Below are positions 8,850 to 18,621 of a stretch of DNA of 64,000 nt, piece after piece. The position numbers and the translations under genes are program-made. The stretch comes from Ostreococcus mediterraneus (Eukaryota; Chlorophyta; Mamiellophyceae; Mamiellales; Bathycoccaceae), in NCBI GenBank assembly GCA_012295225.1, contig WMKK01000002.1, positions 482,914-546,913 of the forward strand, written 5' to 3'. Below the pieces are notes generated by a model, which worked only from the letters and a program-made list of their open reading frames with translations, was not told the DNA's origin and searched no databases. Every line of letters starts with the position of its first letter. Positions within the stretch are counted from its first letter, which is position 1.

Positions 8850-10684
8850 TGGCGACGGTGACGTCGACGCGCATCGCGGCGCGCGCGCCCGCGCATTGGG
8901 AGCACGCGGCGGCGGTCGCGACGGTGGCGCGAGGCGCGGTGGCGCGAGACGCACTCGTGAGCGTCTCAGGCGCCGCGCGCGCGTTCGCCGCACAGGCGAG
9001 CTCGAAGCCGTACGCCGTGCTCGGTGGGCGTAACGCGACGCAAGTGGCGGGTGCGCGCGGCGGCGGCGGCGGCGGCGTGGGTGGCGCGGGCGGCGCGCGC
9101 GCGGGTCGAGAGCCGTGGAGCTGGAGTCAGCGACTTCGCGCCGTGGCGTTTGGTGCGGCAACCTTGTACGTGGCGCGCGCGCAATTTGTGGATGGCGTGG
9201 ACGACGGTACGTTTGCGAGTGAGTCCTCTACCGTAGAGAACTGGAGCGGCACGAAACGGGTGGAATGTGAGAAGGTGTTCGCGCCCGAGACGGAGGAGGA
9301 GCTCAGACGCCTCGTGCAGAGCGGGCGGTTTTCCAAATTGCGCCCTGTAGGAAGCGCGCTGAGCCCTAACGGTGTGGCGTTTGAGAAGAGAGGTATGCTG
9401 AGTATGGGATTACTCGACAAAGTATTAGAGGTGGATGTGGAGAAGAAGCAGGTGAGACTTCAAGCAGGCGCTCGGGTGCGCGAAGTCGTGGAGCACTTAC
9501 GTCCGTATGGATTGACGCTGCAAAACTATGCGAGCATTCGCGAGCAGCAAATGGGTGGGTTCACGCAAGTAGGTGCTCACGGCACGGGTGCGGCGATTCC
9601 ACCCGTGGACGAAACGGTGGTAGAAATGAAGATTATTACGCCGCGTGGAGGAGACGGCTTGAGGCTGAGCGCCGAAAGTGAGCCAGACATGTTCAAACTT
9701 GCGAAATGTGGCGTCGGCGCATTAGGAGTGGTGAGCGAGCTTACGATTCAGTGCGTCGATGCGCATAAATTAGTTGAATATACTTGGACGGCGACGCCTG
9801 AAGAGATTGAGAAGAAGCACGAGATTTGGTTGCGCGAATATCAGCACATTCGCTACATGTGGATTCCGCATACAGAGACTGTGGTCGTCGTGGCGAGCAA
9901 TCCTTTGAAGCCGGGCGAACGCGAGCCGCGCATACGAAGCGGCATGGCAGAAAAGCGCCGCATCGAGCCCTTGGTTCGCTTACTCAAGGAGGTTGCCCCG
10001 AATGTCGATCCGGCGGACATGAACTTTGGTCAACTTCGAGACGAACTACTCAAGGTGAACCCATTAGACGTTGAGCACGTCAAGCGAGTCAATGCTGCCG
10101 AAGCGGAGTTCTGGAAACGAAGCTCGGGTATGCGCGTCGACTGGAGCGATCAGATTTTAGGTTTCGATTGCGGTGGGCAACAGCACGTGCTCGAAGTTGC
10201 TTTCCCAGTCGGCGATTTAGAGCGCGAGCGCCCAGAAGCCGCGCCTCTTCGTGCCGACTTGCAGTTCATGCGGGAACTTCGCGAGATGATCGTGAAATAT
10301 CAAATTCCCGCGCATGCGCCGATTGAACAGCGCTGGACTAGCGGTAGCTCGTCACCCATGTCTCCAGCCGCGGGAACGCCGAATTCGCTTCATTCGTGGG
10401 TCGGCATCATCATGTATCTTCCCACCGACGTTCAAGCCGAACGTGACGCGATTACGAATGCATTCAAGGCGTACGGTGCGAAAGAGTTCGATGAACTCGG
10501 GGATAAATACGAACTCCGCACGCACTGGGCGAAGATCGAGCTCGAAACCGATCCAGAGCGTCTGAAAAAGCAGCGGGAGAAAATCCACCAACACTACCCG
10601 GTGAAGGAGTTCAACGTCGCGCGCAAAATGATCGATCCGCACGGGCTCTTCACGAACCCGCTCATCGCAGGATTGTTCAAGTAG
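8798..10684 (+). CDS. L-galactono-1,4-lactone dehydrogenase, mitochondrial
   Basis: Last enzyme of plant-type ascorbate synthesis; it oxidises L-galactono-1,4-lactone and passes electrons to cytochrome c at the inner mitochondrial membrane. After an Ala-rich N-terminal region (targeting, with a hydrophobic segment AVAFGAATLYVARAQF) comes the FAD_binding_4 domain: ENWSGTKRVECEKVFAPETE, LRPVGSALSPNG, then LTLQNYASIREQQMGGFTQ and VGAHGTGA. The ALO C-terminal domain ends with EFNVARKMIDPHGLF. The spacing and wording match plant GLDH closely. Two ATGs compete, 8768 and 8798; I prefer 8798 because of its ACCATG context. The length, 628 residues, agrees with plant enzymes. Confidence 0.93.
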
Positions 10685-10717
10685 CTGATCCATGTGTACA
10701 TATTATGATATTCTTTA

Positions 10718-11287
10718 TTACAATTCTCCCATCTTTGCGCGTTTCTTTTTCAATTTTGCGGCTTTTTTCGCCTTGCGCTGTTTGAGCTTGGCGTCTATGC
10801 GTTTATTCTTCAGTTCTGCATCCTTCTTCGCCGACGTCGCCGCTTGCGGTGCATCTTCCGTACCCTTTCTATAAATCTTCTGACCGTTAATATCGACGTA
10901 ATGCGTCTCGGGCTGGTCTAGGAAGAACTCTATGTACTCGTTGACGTACTTTCTCTCGGCGCGACACGCGAACATCGTCGCGTCGATCGCAAAAAGCTCC
11001 GCCCCTTGACCCGCCGAGCGCATCATCGTCGTCCACGCCGAGCTAATTTCTTTCGCTTTCGCATCCGTTCTCTCGGGATCGCGCATGAGGTAAATAAAGA
11101 AGAACTCGGGTGCGGGCTCTGACTCTAGTTCGGGTTCGCGCAAGTCATCATCGTGAATCACATCGAACCCGTCGTCGCTCTTGCGGTCGGCAACGACACC
11201 GGCGGAGAGGATGGTGACGAATACGAAGCACGCGAGGGCGATGAACGCGAACGCTCGGCGGCGCATGGACGGTAGTCGCGTAGACAT
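10718..11287 (-). CDS. MESD-like ER chaperone homologue
   Basis: A 189-residue secretory protein. Residues 9-32 (RRRAFAFIALACFVFVTILS) form a signal peptide or signal anchor. Residues ~55-130 resemble the Mesd/Boca domain: a beta strand FFFIYLMRD, then AKEISSAWTTMM, ELFAIDATMFACRAERKYVN, YIEFFLDQPETHYVDINGQ and KIY. These align in order with the animal EI..LW....L, F.VG.DRAIF, DFL..QDRC..VTLEGQ.Y. A long Lys-rich tail follows, also like MESD, ending MGEL, which is near but not equal to a KDEL-type signal. Animal MESD folds LDL-receptor-family beta-propellers; the algal client is unknown. The call rests on pattern matching by eye. Confidence 0.55.
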   Translation of the reverse strand: MSTRLPSMRRRAFAFIALACFVFVTILSAGVVADRKSDDGFDVIHDDDLREPELESEPAPEFFFIYLMRDPERTDAKAKEISSAWTTMMRSAGQGAELFAIDATMFACRAERKYVNEYIEFFLDQPETHYVDINGQKIYRKGTEDAPQAATSAKKDAELKNKRIDAKLKQRKAKKAAKLKKKRAKMGEL

Positions 11288-11506
11288 GTCGCTCGGCTCG
11301 GTGTGAGGCCCGACGGTTATCGCTCGGCTCGGCTTTGTACGCGGCGCGGCTCGAGACGACAATGACGATGATGACGTTCACGTCCTACGATTTCGACTAT
11401 CATAATTTACATGTGGTGCTATTTGTCAATGCATTCTATGTGCTTATCGCGCATGTTGCGATACACGGCTCTCTTCCGATACATCGAGCGCGCGCTCGAT
11501 GTACGG

Positions 11507-11795
11507 TTACGACGCCGTCTTTGGGACCTTTTGCTTCGCCGTCGGCGCCTTCGCAGCGCCAGCACACGCCGTCGATGAGGGAAGCGGGGCGTTGTACATG
11601 ATTCCAAATACGAATGCATCGTTCGCACGGCGTGCGGCGCGTACATCGACGCGCGAGGCGAGCGGCGTCGGCGGCGCCCGAACACTTTCCGCCTGGTGCT
11701 GCGTCTTCTTTTTGGACAGTTTCTGCATCTTCACGCTCCCCGCACCCGCGGGCGCGGTGTTCGTGACTTTGCTCCTCACGTGATCACCATTTGAT

Positions 11796-11836
<41 letters not shown>

Positions 11837-12361
11837 TGTCCAAGGTCTCTTCTTTCCGCAGCTCGTCGACACGTCTCGACCACGCCGCGCGACGCCCCCA
11901 TCACACCGCCATCGCGCGTGCGCCTCCAACGCATCCGCCATCACCGCGCGCAAACACTTCTCGCACGTCACTAAATCATCCCCAAGCGTGGCGAACGCGC
12001 GCTCATCGACGCCTGGAGCCCAAGACGGTTGCGGAACGTCGGCGTACGCCGCGCGAAGCGCTCGAGCGCGTCCACGCGCCACCGCGCGCTCAATCGCCGC
12101 GTGCTCACGCACAGACGACGACGACGACGCTAAAGCATTCGCAAACGCGCGCCAATCCACGCGCGCGCCCAGTCCACGCGCGCCATCGTCGCATTCTTCA
12201 TCGTAACCTTCCGTAGCCTCGTAGTCGCCATCGACAAACACATCCTCCACGAGCGCGGCGACGACCGCGGGCGACGACGACGCGAACGCGCGCGGAAGCG
12301 CGCGGAGAATGGCGCGCTCGCGCTCGCTCGCCGCGGGCGCGGCGGCGGCACCGGCGTCCAT
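11507..12361 (-). CDS. Hypothetical protein with a C2HC zinc-finger-like motif and a Thr run
   Basis: A 284-residue protein. Its one clear motif is C-x2-C-x11-H-x4-C (CEKCLRAVMADALEAHARWR, then C) near residues 133-153. That spacing is close to the SAGA Sgf11/SCA7-type zinc knuckles, but the rest of those domains is not evident. The N-terminus is Ala-rich and acidic, and the middle has a run of 13 Thr encoded by a perfect trinucleotide repeat (11796-11835). The C-terminal third is basic with low complexity and ends KQKVPKTAS. It may be a nuclear factor, but I do not assign a function. The gene is divergent from the FKBP gene with 76 bp between starts. Confidence 0.6.
11796..11835. repeat. (GTC)n trinucleotide microsatellite inside a coding region
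   Basis: About 13 uninterrupted GTC/TCG units. On the minus strand it encodes the Thr run of the C2HC protein. Confidence 0.9.
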
Positions 12362-12437
12362 GACCGCAACGGCTCGCTCTGGCGTTGCGCCATTCCAGCG
12401 CTCGCGTCAACATCATTCATTCATCATCAACATCATC

Positions 12438-13430
12438 ATGTCGACGACGATGACGACGACGGCACGCCCCACCGCGGCACCTGCGCCCGCCTACACGCGC
12501 ACCGCGTCGCATCGCCGCGCATCGCGCGCGGGCGCGGGCGCGAACGACACCTTTGAAGCGATTGATGACGTTGCCATCGATGCCGGTGAAGCCCTGAAGA
12601 CGTGTCGCGCGCCGCTCGCGTCGCGCCGCCGCGCGCTCGGCGCGCTCGGGGCGTCCGTGACGCTCGCAATAGGTGTGCCTCGCGCCTCGCTCGCTTCGGC
12701 GTTCGACGACGACCCGTTTGCGCGCAACGATGGCGGGCGAGTATTGGATAAGTTAAAGGCGTCGACGCCGGATGTCGCGGCTCCCGCGGAACCGACGCCG
12801 GCGCCGCCCGCGTCTGTCGTCGACGACGTCGTTCCGGTGGTTGATGACGTCGTGGTGTCCGAGGCGGTGCCGGAGCCGACGTATACGCCGCAAGCGCCCG
12901 CGCCGCGCGTCACGGAAAGCTCCACGGCGGTGGACACGAAGCAGTTGTTGAATAACACGCGCATCAAGACGTACAACAACGCTCCGGCTGATTTCCCGGC
13001 GTTCATTCGCGAAGGGTACGATGTGCGCGTGATTCATGGTAACGATTACACCGTGCGCGATGATGGGCTCATCGTAAAGGATTACGAGATCGGTACGGGG
13101 CCAAAGCCGAGCGATAACCAAGAGTGCACGTTCAACTACGTGGCGTACAACGAAAACGGCGGGACGATTGATAGCACGTATAGACGCGGTGCACCGGCGT
13201 CCACGCGGCTTGGGATTAATGGTATGATTCCTGGGTTTGAGCTCGGGTTGAAGGATATGCAACCGGGTGGGAGACGACGAATTATTGTGCCTCCAGAGCT
13301 CGGGCCGCCCACCGGACCGGCGACTTTTTTCAGCGCCAAGCAGTGGGAAGTCTTTGACATTGAATTATTAGAAGTGAAGAGCTGTTCGAGATCGTCGTTT
13401 GGGATGGTATCCAGCGTGACTTGCGAGTAA
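12438..13430 (+). CDS. FKBP-type peptidyl-prolyl isomerase, thylakoid lumen (Tat-targeted)
   Basis: Prolyl isomerase or chaperone. The N-terminus is bipartite: a Thr/Ala/Arg-rich plastid transit region, then a twin-arginine signal (SRRRALGALGASVTLAIGV, Arg 63-65) with an ASLASA cleavage site near residue 88. This places the mature protein in the thylakoid lumen. A Pro/Val/Asp-rich linker (~100-170) follows. The FKBP domain covers residues ~210-325: DDGLIVKDYEIGTGPKPSD, VAYNENGGTIDSTY, GMIPGFELGLKDMQPGGRRR, IIVPPELG and WEVFDIELLEV. Some catalytic-pocket positions are atypical, as is common in lumenal FKBPs. The start is the ATG at 12438; an upstream in-frame ATG lies inside the divergent neighbour. 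Confidence 0.88.
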   Translation: MSTTMTTTARPTAAPAPAYTRTASHRRASRAGAGANDTFEAIDDVAIDAGEALKTCRAPLASRRRALGALGASVTLAIGVPRASLASAFDDDPFARNDGGRVLDKLKASTPDVAAPAEPTPAPPASVVDDVVPVVDDVVVSEAVPEPTYTPQAPAPRVTESSTAVDTKQLLNNTRIKTYNNAPADFPAFIREGYDVRVIHGNDYTVRDDGLIVKDYEIGTGPKPSDNQECTFNYVAYNENGGTIDSTYRRGAPASTRLGINGMIPGFELGLKDMQPGGRRRIIVPPELGPPTGPATFFSAKQWEVFDIELLEVKSCSRSSFGMVSSVTCE

Positions 13431-13538
13431 CGATATACGGTGCGCGCGCGTGACTAGACTAGTAGAATTTGTTCATTAAAGATGCTACAGCCGCAACGGC
13501 AACGACGCGATGCCTCACTTTTTGTCGTGCGCGCAACC

Positions 13539-14480
13539 ATGCTCGGCCTCGACGCGTACGGCTCCTCGAGCGATGACGAGGGCCCGGGTGCGGACACCAT
13601 ACCTGCACCAGAACCTGCGGCGGCGCGCGCGCCACCAGCTATGCCGTCAAAGGCGACGACGGCGCGGGCGTCAGACGTAACCTTCTCAAAGCTCCCACCA
13701 GCGGCGCGACGCGTGGTGACCATTCCCGCGCCCGCGCTCGCGCGTGCATTGGACAACGATAGTGATAGCGATAGCGATGCCATCATGGCGTCCAAGCGAC
13801 GGAAAACGGCGCAGACTGCGGGCGGTTCAGGGGCGAGCTTGACGTCGGCGTTGCCCAAGCCAAAGCGCGCCGCGCTCGGGGGCGGAGGTACGCTCGGCGC
13901 CGGTGCGCTCGGGGGAGGCGGAGCGATGCTTGATTTAGGTACTGGTGGGTTTGGATCTCGCGTCAACGCCGATGCGAACGAGTGCGACGACCAAGAAGAG
14001 GAGGAGGAGGAAGAGGCGGGACCGCACGCCGCGGCTATGTATGCCGTCGGCGACGACGGCGAATACGTCAATCCAAACGCAGCGTACGCGTACGATGCAG
14101 ATGCGTATGATGATGATGAAAATGGCGATGGTGCCACCATGCCTGCGAATGAGGGCGCGGCTCAAGGCTCGTTCGTTGACCAAGCGCTCGCGGCGGCGGC
14201 GAAGGCGGAGTACGAACGCCACGGGCGAGAAATCAAGATAACCACGCTCAGCGCGGCTGATTTGCGCAAGCGTCCCGGTCATGGTAAGACTGCGCCCGTG
14301 CTTGAGACGGATGGCATGTTCCAGCAGGTCCAAGCCACGCGCGCGAGCTCGACGGCGAGAAACAAGCACCAAATCACGTCGTTGTTACACGAAGCCAAGG
14401 CGAATGAAAAACAAATTTTAGAGGCTGGGTTCAAGGCAAACGCTACGCGAGCGACGAATAGAAAGCGCTACGGATGGTAA
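13539..14480 (+). CDS. PRCC-like protein (splicing-associated)
   Basis: A 313-residue, mostly disordered protein. It starts LGLDAYGSSSDDEGP, like PRCC proteins, which open with a hydrophobic-Tyr-Ser-Ser-Asp acidic motif. The middle is rich in Ala, Gly, Pro and acidic runs. The C-terminus has the family's signature: ARNKHQITSLLHEAKANEKQ, then ILEAGFKANATRATNRKRYGW, equivalent to KHQITYL...AKE.E..L...W......R..T..KYG[FW]. Human PRCC is a nuclear protein associated with pre-mRNA splicing and with MAD2. The start at 13539 gives the typical N-terminal motif; the frame also has an ATG at 13482. Confidence 0.78.
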   Translation: MLGLDAYGSSSDDEGPGADTIPAPEPAAARAPPAMPSKATTARASDVTFSKLPPAARRVVTIPAPALARALDNDSDSDSDAIMASKRRKTAQTAGGSGASLTSALPKPKRAALGGGGTLGAGALGGGGAMLDLGTGGFGSRVNADANECDDQEEEEEEEAGPHAAAMYAVGDDGEYVNPNAAYAYDADAYDDDENGDGATMPANEGAAQGSFVDQALAAAAKAEYERHGREIKITTLSAADLRKRPGHGKTAPVLETDGMFQQVQATRASSTARNKHQITSLLHEAKANEKQILEAGFKANATRATNRKRYGW

Positions 14481-14730
14481 CGCATATGTCGCACATATGA
14501 CATGCATAGTGCTTTATGTTATGACTATCTCTACTCGTGCGCGATGCGTTCGATTTTGTTGCGCGCAGCCGCGAGCCGCGTGTAGTAAAAACTGTAAAAC
14601 TGTGAACTTTAAGTAGTATTGCATTATCGCCTAACGTAATTATCTCTTGCCGATTAGTGCTTCAATCGTTACCGCCGCCGCTGCCGCTGCCGCTGCCGCT
14701 GCGTTCGAGCGTTTCACGCGCGCGTCGAGC
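14481..14730. other. Convergent intergenic spacer with a small palindrome and a CCGCTG repeat
   Basis: Spacer between the PRCC-like and thioredoxin stop codons. It contains CATATG-TCGCA-CATATG at about 14483-14500 and about five CCGCTG/CCGCCG hexamer-like units at about 14671-14702. No RNA gene or ORF is convincing here. Confidence 0.6.
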
Positions 14731-15207
14731 TCACGACAATTCATTCTCGATGACGCTCACCACCGTCTCCGCGGGCAACATCCCTTCCGTGCGCAACGCC
14801 GGCTTGGACATATCCGGAGAAACGAATACCAACGTAGGCAATCCTTGAATCTGTAACTGCGTCGCCAAATCCGTCTCTTCATCCGTATCCACCTTCACGC
14901 ACAGCACCTTGTCCCCGAGCTGCGCTTGCACCTTTTCCAACTCCGCCGACATCAACACGCACGGCCCGCACCACGTGGCGTAGAAATCAATCACCATAGG
15001 TCGATCACGATTCGCCATCGCGATCTCGAGCTCCTCCGCGTTCATCTTTTGCACCAAACCCGCGCGCGTGCGCACCGCACCGCGGCGCACGGGTGCCACG
15101 TGGGCACAGGTTTTCGCCTTGACTCGCGACGACGACGACGCCTTTAACGACGCGCATCCGCGCGCGAACGCGCTGGTGCGCGCCACGGGCGCGAACGAAG
15201 AAGACAT
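14731..15207 (-). CDS. Plastid thioredoxin, CITRX/thioredoxin z type
   Basis: A 158-residue thioredoxin. The first ~50 residues (Ser/Ala/Arg-rich) are a chloroplast transit peptide. The thioredoxin fold has the canonical WCGPC site at 79-83 in MVIDFYATWCGPCVLMSAEL. It continues with VLCVKVDTDEETDLATQLQI, the cis-Pro motif QGLPTLVFVSPD and RTEGMLPAE. The FVSPD...A.RTEG signature is characteristic of CITRX (Trx z), which in plants binds fructokinase-like proteins and the plastid-encoded RNA polymerase. The start is the ATG at 15207. It is divergent from the alpha/beta-hydrolase gene (194 bp). Confidence 0.85.
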   Translation of the reverse strand: MSSSFAPVARTSAFARGCASLKASSSSRVKAKTCAHVAPVRRGAVRTRAGLVQKMNAEELEIAMANRDRPMVIDFYATWCGPCVLMSAELEKVQAQLGDKVLCVKVDTDEETDLATQLQIQGLPTLVFVSPDMSKPALRTEGMLPAETVVSVIENELS

Positions 15208-15401
15208 GACTCTCGCGTGCGCGGTCGTGCGACGACTGACCACCGTACGGCGACACGCGCGGCGCACAATCGCGTTGGAGCTCGTGTTCTCGCGAGTCAC
15301 CAATGAAAAATGTGGAGCCCACGTCACCACCGTGCGCTGCGCTCCGTCACTTAGACGCGCGCATTCGGTCGCACGCGATCGCTCGAGGCGGCGAACACGC
15401 G

Positions 15402-16619
15402 ATGGCGCATGCGTTGACGCCGTGTGCGTCGTCGTCGGCGTCGTCGTCGGCGGCGGCGGCGCGAGGACGCGGGGCAGGGCGCGCGCGCGCGATGGCGAGC
15501 GTGGGTGCTAAATATAGCTCGTTGGGGTGTCGTGGGGTGTTCGCGGGCGATGCTCGCGGAAGAGACGGTGGAGGGTGGTGTGCGCGCGCGCAACGGGGTG
15601 ATTACATCGCGCGCGAGGCGTCGGCGGTGCGTTCGCCGGCGGAGGTGATTAACTTTGAAGGTTTGCAGCTCGAGATGGATGAGAGCGGCGCCGAACGCGT
15701 TAAGCTTCAGGTTGAAGGTTGGAAGCGATGGACGTGGCGAGGGTATGAATGTAACTATATTTCTGCTGGCGAAAATAACGATGGGCCGATTGTGACTTTG
15801 GTGCACGGATTTGGGGCGCATTCGTATCATTGGAGGTACACTATTCCCGCGTTGGCGCGCGCGGGATATCGCGTGTACGCGTTGTGCATGTTAGGCTACG
15901 GTTGGTCTCCGAAAGTTGAGGAAGAATATTCCATGGAGTTGTGGGGGCAGCAAGTGATTGATTTTTCGCGCGAAGTCGCCGGGGCAACTGCGGAGGATAA
16001 GACGTTTATCGCTGGGAATTCAATCGGCGCGTTGGCGGCGTTGTACGCCGCGAGCACCGCGCCCGACTCGTGTAAAGGCTTAATCTTGGTCAACAGTGCG
16101 GGTAATTTCGAGCCCGACGCCGCACCTGGGCCTGAGAAGAAAACGTTGGCGCAACAGGCTGTGGGTAACGCTGACGACCAGGGTGGCGATACCATCATGG
16201 ATAAGCTGCGTGAAACGTTTGGTCGCGTCACGGCGACGGGCATCTTCTACTTTACCAAGGTGCGCATCAAAACCATCTTGCAACAGGTGTACGAGTTCGA
16301 CGTCGACGACGATTTGGTCAAATCCATCGATCTCGCCGCGCAAGACCCTGGTGCGATCGGAACGTTCTATCAACTCTCCCTCGCCGGCTCGAGAACGAAA
16401 ATTAAACCGAGCGACTTGCTCCGGGACTGGACCGGCCCGCTCATGCTCTTGTGGGGCGAGAAAGACCCGTGGATGACCCCAACCAAGGCGCAGCGCATTT
16501 TGGAAATCAAACCCAACGCCAAGTACGTCCCCGTGCTCGGTGGTCACTGCCCGCACGACGATTGTCCGACGGCGAGCTCCGACGCCATGAAGGCGTTCTT
16601 CGCCGACGTCGGCGCGTGA
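15402..16619 (+). CDS. Alpha/beta-fold hydrolase, plastid (pheophytinase-like clade)
   Basis: A 405-residue hydrolase. An Ala/Ser/Arg-rich transit peptide of ~80 residues is followed by an alpha/beta-hydrolase core. This has VTLVHGFGAHSYHWRYTIPA (oxyanion loop), the nucleophile elbow GNSIGA, the acid region LLWGEKDPWMTP and the catalytic His in GGHCPHDD. The order LWGQQVIDF...FIAGNSIGALAALYAA resembles plant pheophytinase (LWRDQV..F...YIAGNSLGGYVALY) and cyanobacterial relatives. The substrate is unproven; chlorophyll-derivative or lipid esters are possible. The ATG at 15402 was taken because it starts the transit-like segment; one ATG further upstream would overlap the promoter of the divergent thioredoxin. 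Confidence 0.82.
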   Translation: MAHALTPCASSSASSSAAAARGRGAGRARAMASVGAKYSSLGCRGVFAGDARGRDGGGWCARAQRGDYIAREASAVRSPAEVINFEGLQLEMDESGAERVKLQVEGWKRWTWRGYECNYISAGENNDGPIVTLVHGFGAHSYHWRYTIPALARAGYRVYALCMLGYGWSPKVEEEYSMELWGQQVIDFSREVAGATAEDKTFIAGNSIGALAALYAASTAPDSCKGLILVNSAGNFEPDAAPGPEKKTLAQQAVGNADDQGGDTIMDKLRETFGRVTATGIFYFTKVRIKTILQQVYEFDVDDDLVKSIDLAAQDPGAIGTFYQLSLAGSRTKIKPSDLLRDWTGPLMLLWGEKDPWMTPTKAQRILEIKPNAKYVPVLGGHCPHDDCPTASSDAMKAFFADVGA

Positions 16620-16715
16620 ACGACTCAATCCGCGTCACACGCTCGAACGCACGCACAATCCACGTTATATATCTAAATTAGCGCACACGCAGCATCTAGG
16701 CCGCAGCGACGCGCC

Positions 16716-16802
16716 CTATCGCGTCGTATGCACGCCCTCTTTAAAACTCTTGTAATACTTATCCGCGCGCGCCCCGCTCGCGTCGCCCGCCCATGCACCC
16801 AT
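16716..16802 (-). other. Possible small minus-strand ORF or terminal exon
   Basis: Minus-strand codons from an ATG at 16802 to a TAG give a 28-residue peptide (MGAWAGDASGARADKYYKSF, then KEGVHTTR). Its composition is balanced and unlike the surrounding Arg/Ala-rich shadow frames. The same frame is open for 250 codons upstream but is Arg-rich there, so this might be the last exon of a small intron-containing gene. No partner exon could be placed with confidence. Confidence 0.2.
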
Positions 16803-17141
16803 CGTCGCCAATCCCGCCCGGCCGCGCCTCGCGCGCGCGTGGCCACCCGTGTGCCGCGCCGTACTGTTTGCGCACGCGCGCACGCCCCACCCACGCCACC
16901 CGCCGCCCGCGACCGTCGCGCCACCGAACCACGAGAGGCGTCGTGCGATATCGTTGACCGGTCGTGATTGGCGAAATACCCCCCCCTCCACTGCAATATG
17001 AGGGTTCGGACATCCGATGACCCAAAAAAAAAGTCGATCGCGATCGGATCCCCGATCGCGCGCGCGCGATACGCCCCTCGCGACGCCGCGCCGCGCGCGA
17101 CACACCGCGACGATCGATCTCGATCGCCACACGTCCATCGT

Positions 17142-17152
17142 ATTTTTATACA
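17142..17152 (+). promoter_or_regulatory. TATA-like box of the PRK gene
   Basis: ATTTTTATACA lies about 40 bp before the PRK ATG in otherwise very GC-rich DNA. Its AT run is the only one in the preceding 150 bp. Core-promoter role is inferred. Confidence 0.45.
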
Positions 17153-17189
17153 CCCTCACCCCGCACGTCACGCATCCACGACGACCACG

Positions 17190-18621
17190 ATGTCCGCCGT
17201 GTCCGCCACGTCCACGCACTTGAGCCAACGCCGCGCGTTGTCCACGCGCATCGCCGCGCGCAGCGCATCGACGCGCACCGCCGTTCGCGCGAACGTCAAG
17301 ACGACGTGCGCGCGCGAAGGTCCGGTCGTGATCGGTCTCGCCGCGGATTCTGGATGCGGCAAGTCCACGTTCATGCGCCGCATGACGAGCTTGTTCGGAG
17401 GCAAGGCGACGCCGCCCGAGGGTGGCAACCCGGACTCGAACACGTTGATTTCGGACACCACCACGGTGTTGTGCCTCGACGATTATCACTTGAATGATCG
17501 TCAAGGACGCAAGGAATCTGGGTTGACTGCGCTTAACTTGAAGGAGCAAAACTTTGGTAGGTGTGACGATGCGTGAGACGACGATGCAATCGGGACGATT
17601 GGTTCGCGGTTCGGATCGCGTTGTGGATAAGAGGGCGTGGATAAGCGCGCGCGAAGACGTCGAGTCGGGGGTCGATGTCGACGTGCGGCGAGCGTGGTGT
17701 GGATGGCACCATCGTCGTGTGTTGTGTGTGTATGCATATCATCGTCGCGTGAGGTCTGGCGCGATNCGCTGTGTGTTGAAAATGTCCACGCGAGACTAAC
17801 CTGACGTCCCGTTTGTTTTTCGCGCAGACTTGATGTACGACCAAGTCAAGGCGCTCAAGGAGGGCAAGTCTGTGGACAAGCCGATTTACAACCACGTCAC
17901 CGGTGTGTTCGATCCGGCTGAGCGCATTGATTCCCCGGAAGTGCTCATCCTTGAAGGTCTTCACCCGTTCGCCGACGCTCGCGTTCGCGACATGTTCGAC
18001 TTCAAGATTTACTTGGACATCTCCGACGACGTGAAGTTCGCGTGGAAGATTCAACGCGACATGGCTGAACGCGGCCACTCTCTCGAGTCCATCAAGGCGT
18101 CCATTGAAGCCCGTAAGCCGGATTTCGATGCGTTCGTTGACCCGCAGAAGGAGTTTGCCGATGTTATCATCCAAGTCCTCCCCACGCAACTCATCCCGGA
18201 TGACAACGAGGGTAAGATTTTGCGCGTGCGCATGATCATGAAGGAGGGCGTGCAAAACTTTGACGCCCCGTACTTGTTCGACGAAGGCTCCACCATCTCC
18301 TGGATCCCGTGCGGCCGCAAGTTGACGTGCTCTTACCCGGGCATCAAGTTCTTCTACGGCCCGGACACCTTCTACGGCAAGGAAGTCACCGTTCTCGAAA
18401 TGGATGGCCAGTTCGACAAGCTCGAAGAGCTCATCTACGTCGAGTCCCACTTGTCCAACACGTCGACCAAGTTCTACGGTGAAATCACCCAGCAAATGCT
18501 CAAGTACCAAAACGGTCCGGGCTCCAACAACGGTACTGGTTTCTTCCAAACCATGGTTGGCCTCAAGGTGCGCGAAGTGTACGAGCGCATCGCTGAGAAG
18601 GAAGTCGTCGTCAAGGCGTAA
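17190..18621 (+). CDS. PRK: Phosphoribulokinase (two exons), chloroplast
   Basis: Calvin-cycle enzyme that phosphorylates ribulose 5-phosphate to RuBP. Exon 1 is 17190-17556 and exon 2 is 17828-18621, giving 386 residues. The junction rebuilds EQNF-DLMYDQVKALKEGKSV, as in other PRKs. A transit peptide (~1-42) precedes the P-loop GLAADSGCGKST (49-60). The redox Cys of the P-loop and of VLCLDDYH, and the C-terminal pair CGRKLTC, are all present, so thioredoxin/CP12 control is likely intact. The substrate-binding segment YNHVTGVFDPAERI and the Walker-B-like VLILEGLHPF are visible. An upstream TATA box fits high expression. Confidence 0.97.
17557..17827 (+). other. PRK intron (271 bp)
   Basis: GTAGGT at the donor and GCGCAG at the acceptor restore the conserved PRK reading frame (phase 1). 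A CTAAC/CTGAC branch-site pair sits about 27-35 bp before the acceptor, followed by a T-rich tract. It contains one ambiguous base (17766). Confidence 0.9.

Larger units (their letters stand above)
16620..17189. other. 570-bp intergenic region upstream of PRK
   Basis: It holds the 3' flank of the hydrolase gene and the PRK promoter. Visible elements are a C-run at about 16980-16987, dense GATCG words at 17035-17065 and 17112-17126, and a TATA-like box near the PRK start. A minus-strand 28-codon end fragment is listed separately. No tRNA-like structure was seen. Confidence 0.5.

Noticed and set aside
8389-9033. 214-codon plus-strand ORF between MetRS and galactonolactone dehydrogenase
   Set aside because: Antisense of the MetRS N-terminal extension and out of frame with the dehydrogenase; low complexity.
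11791-12216. Ser-run plus-strand ORF
   Set aside because: Antisense of the C2HC protein; the Ser run is the other reading of the GTC repeat.
13454-14140. 228-codon Ser/Pro/Ala-rich minus-strand ORF
   Set aside because: Antisense of the acidic and Gly-rich part of the PRCC-like gene.
16716-17549. 277-codon minus-strand ORF upstream of and over PRK exon 1
   Set aside because: Arg-rich shadow for most of its length; only the last 28 codons look protein-like, and those are listed separately with low confidence.
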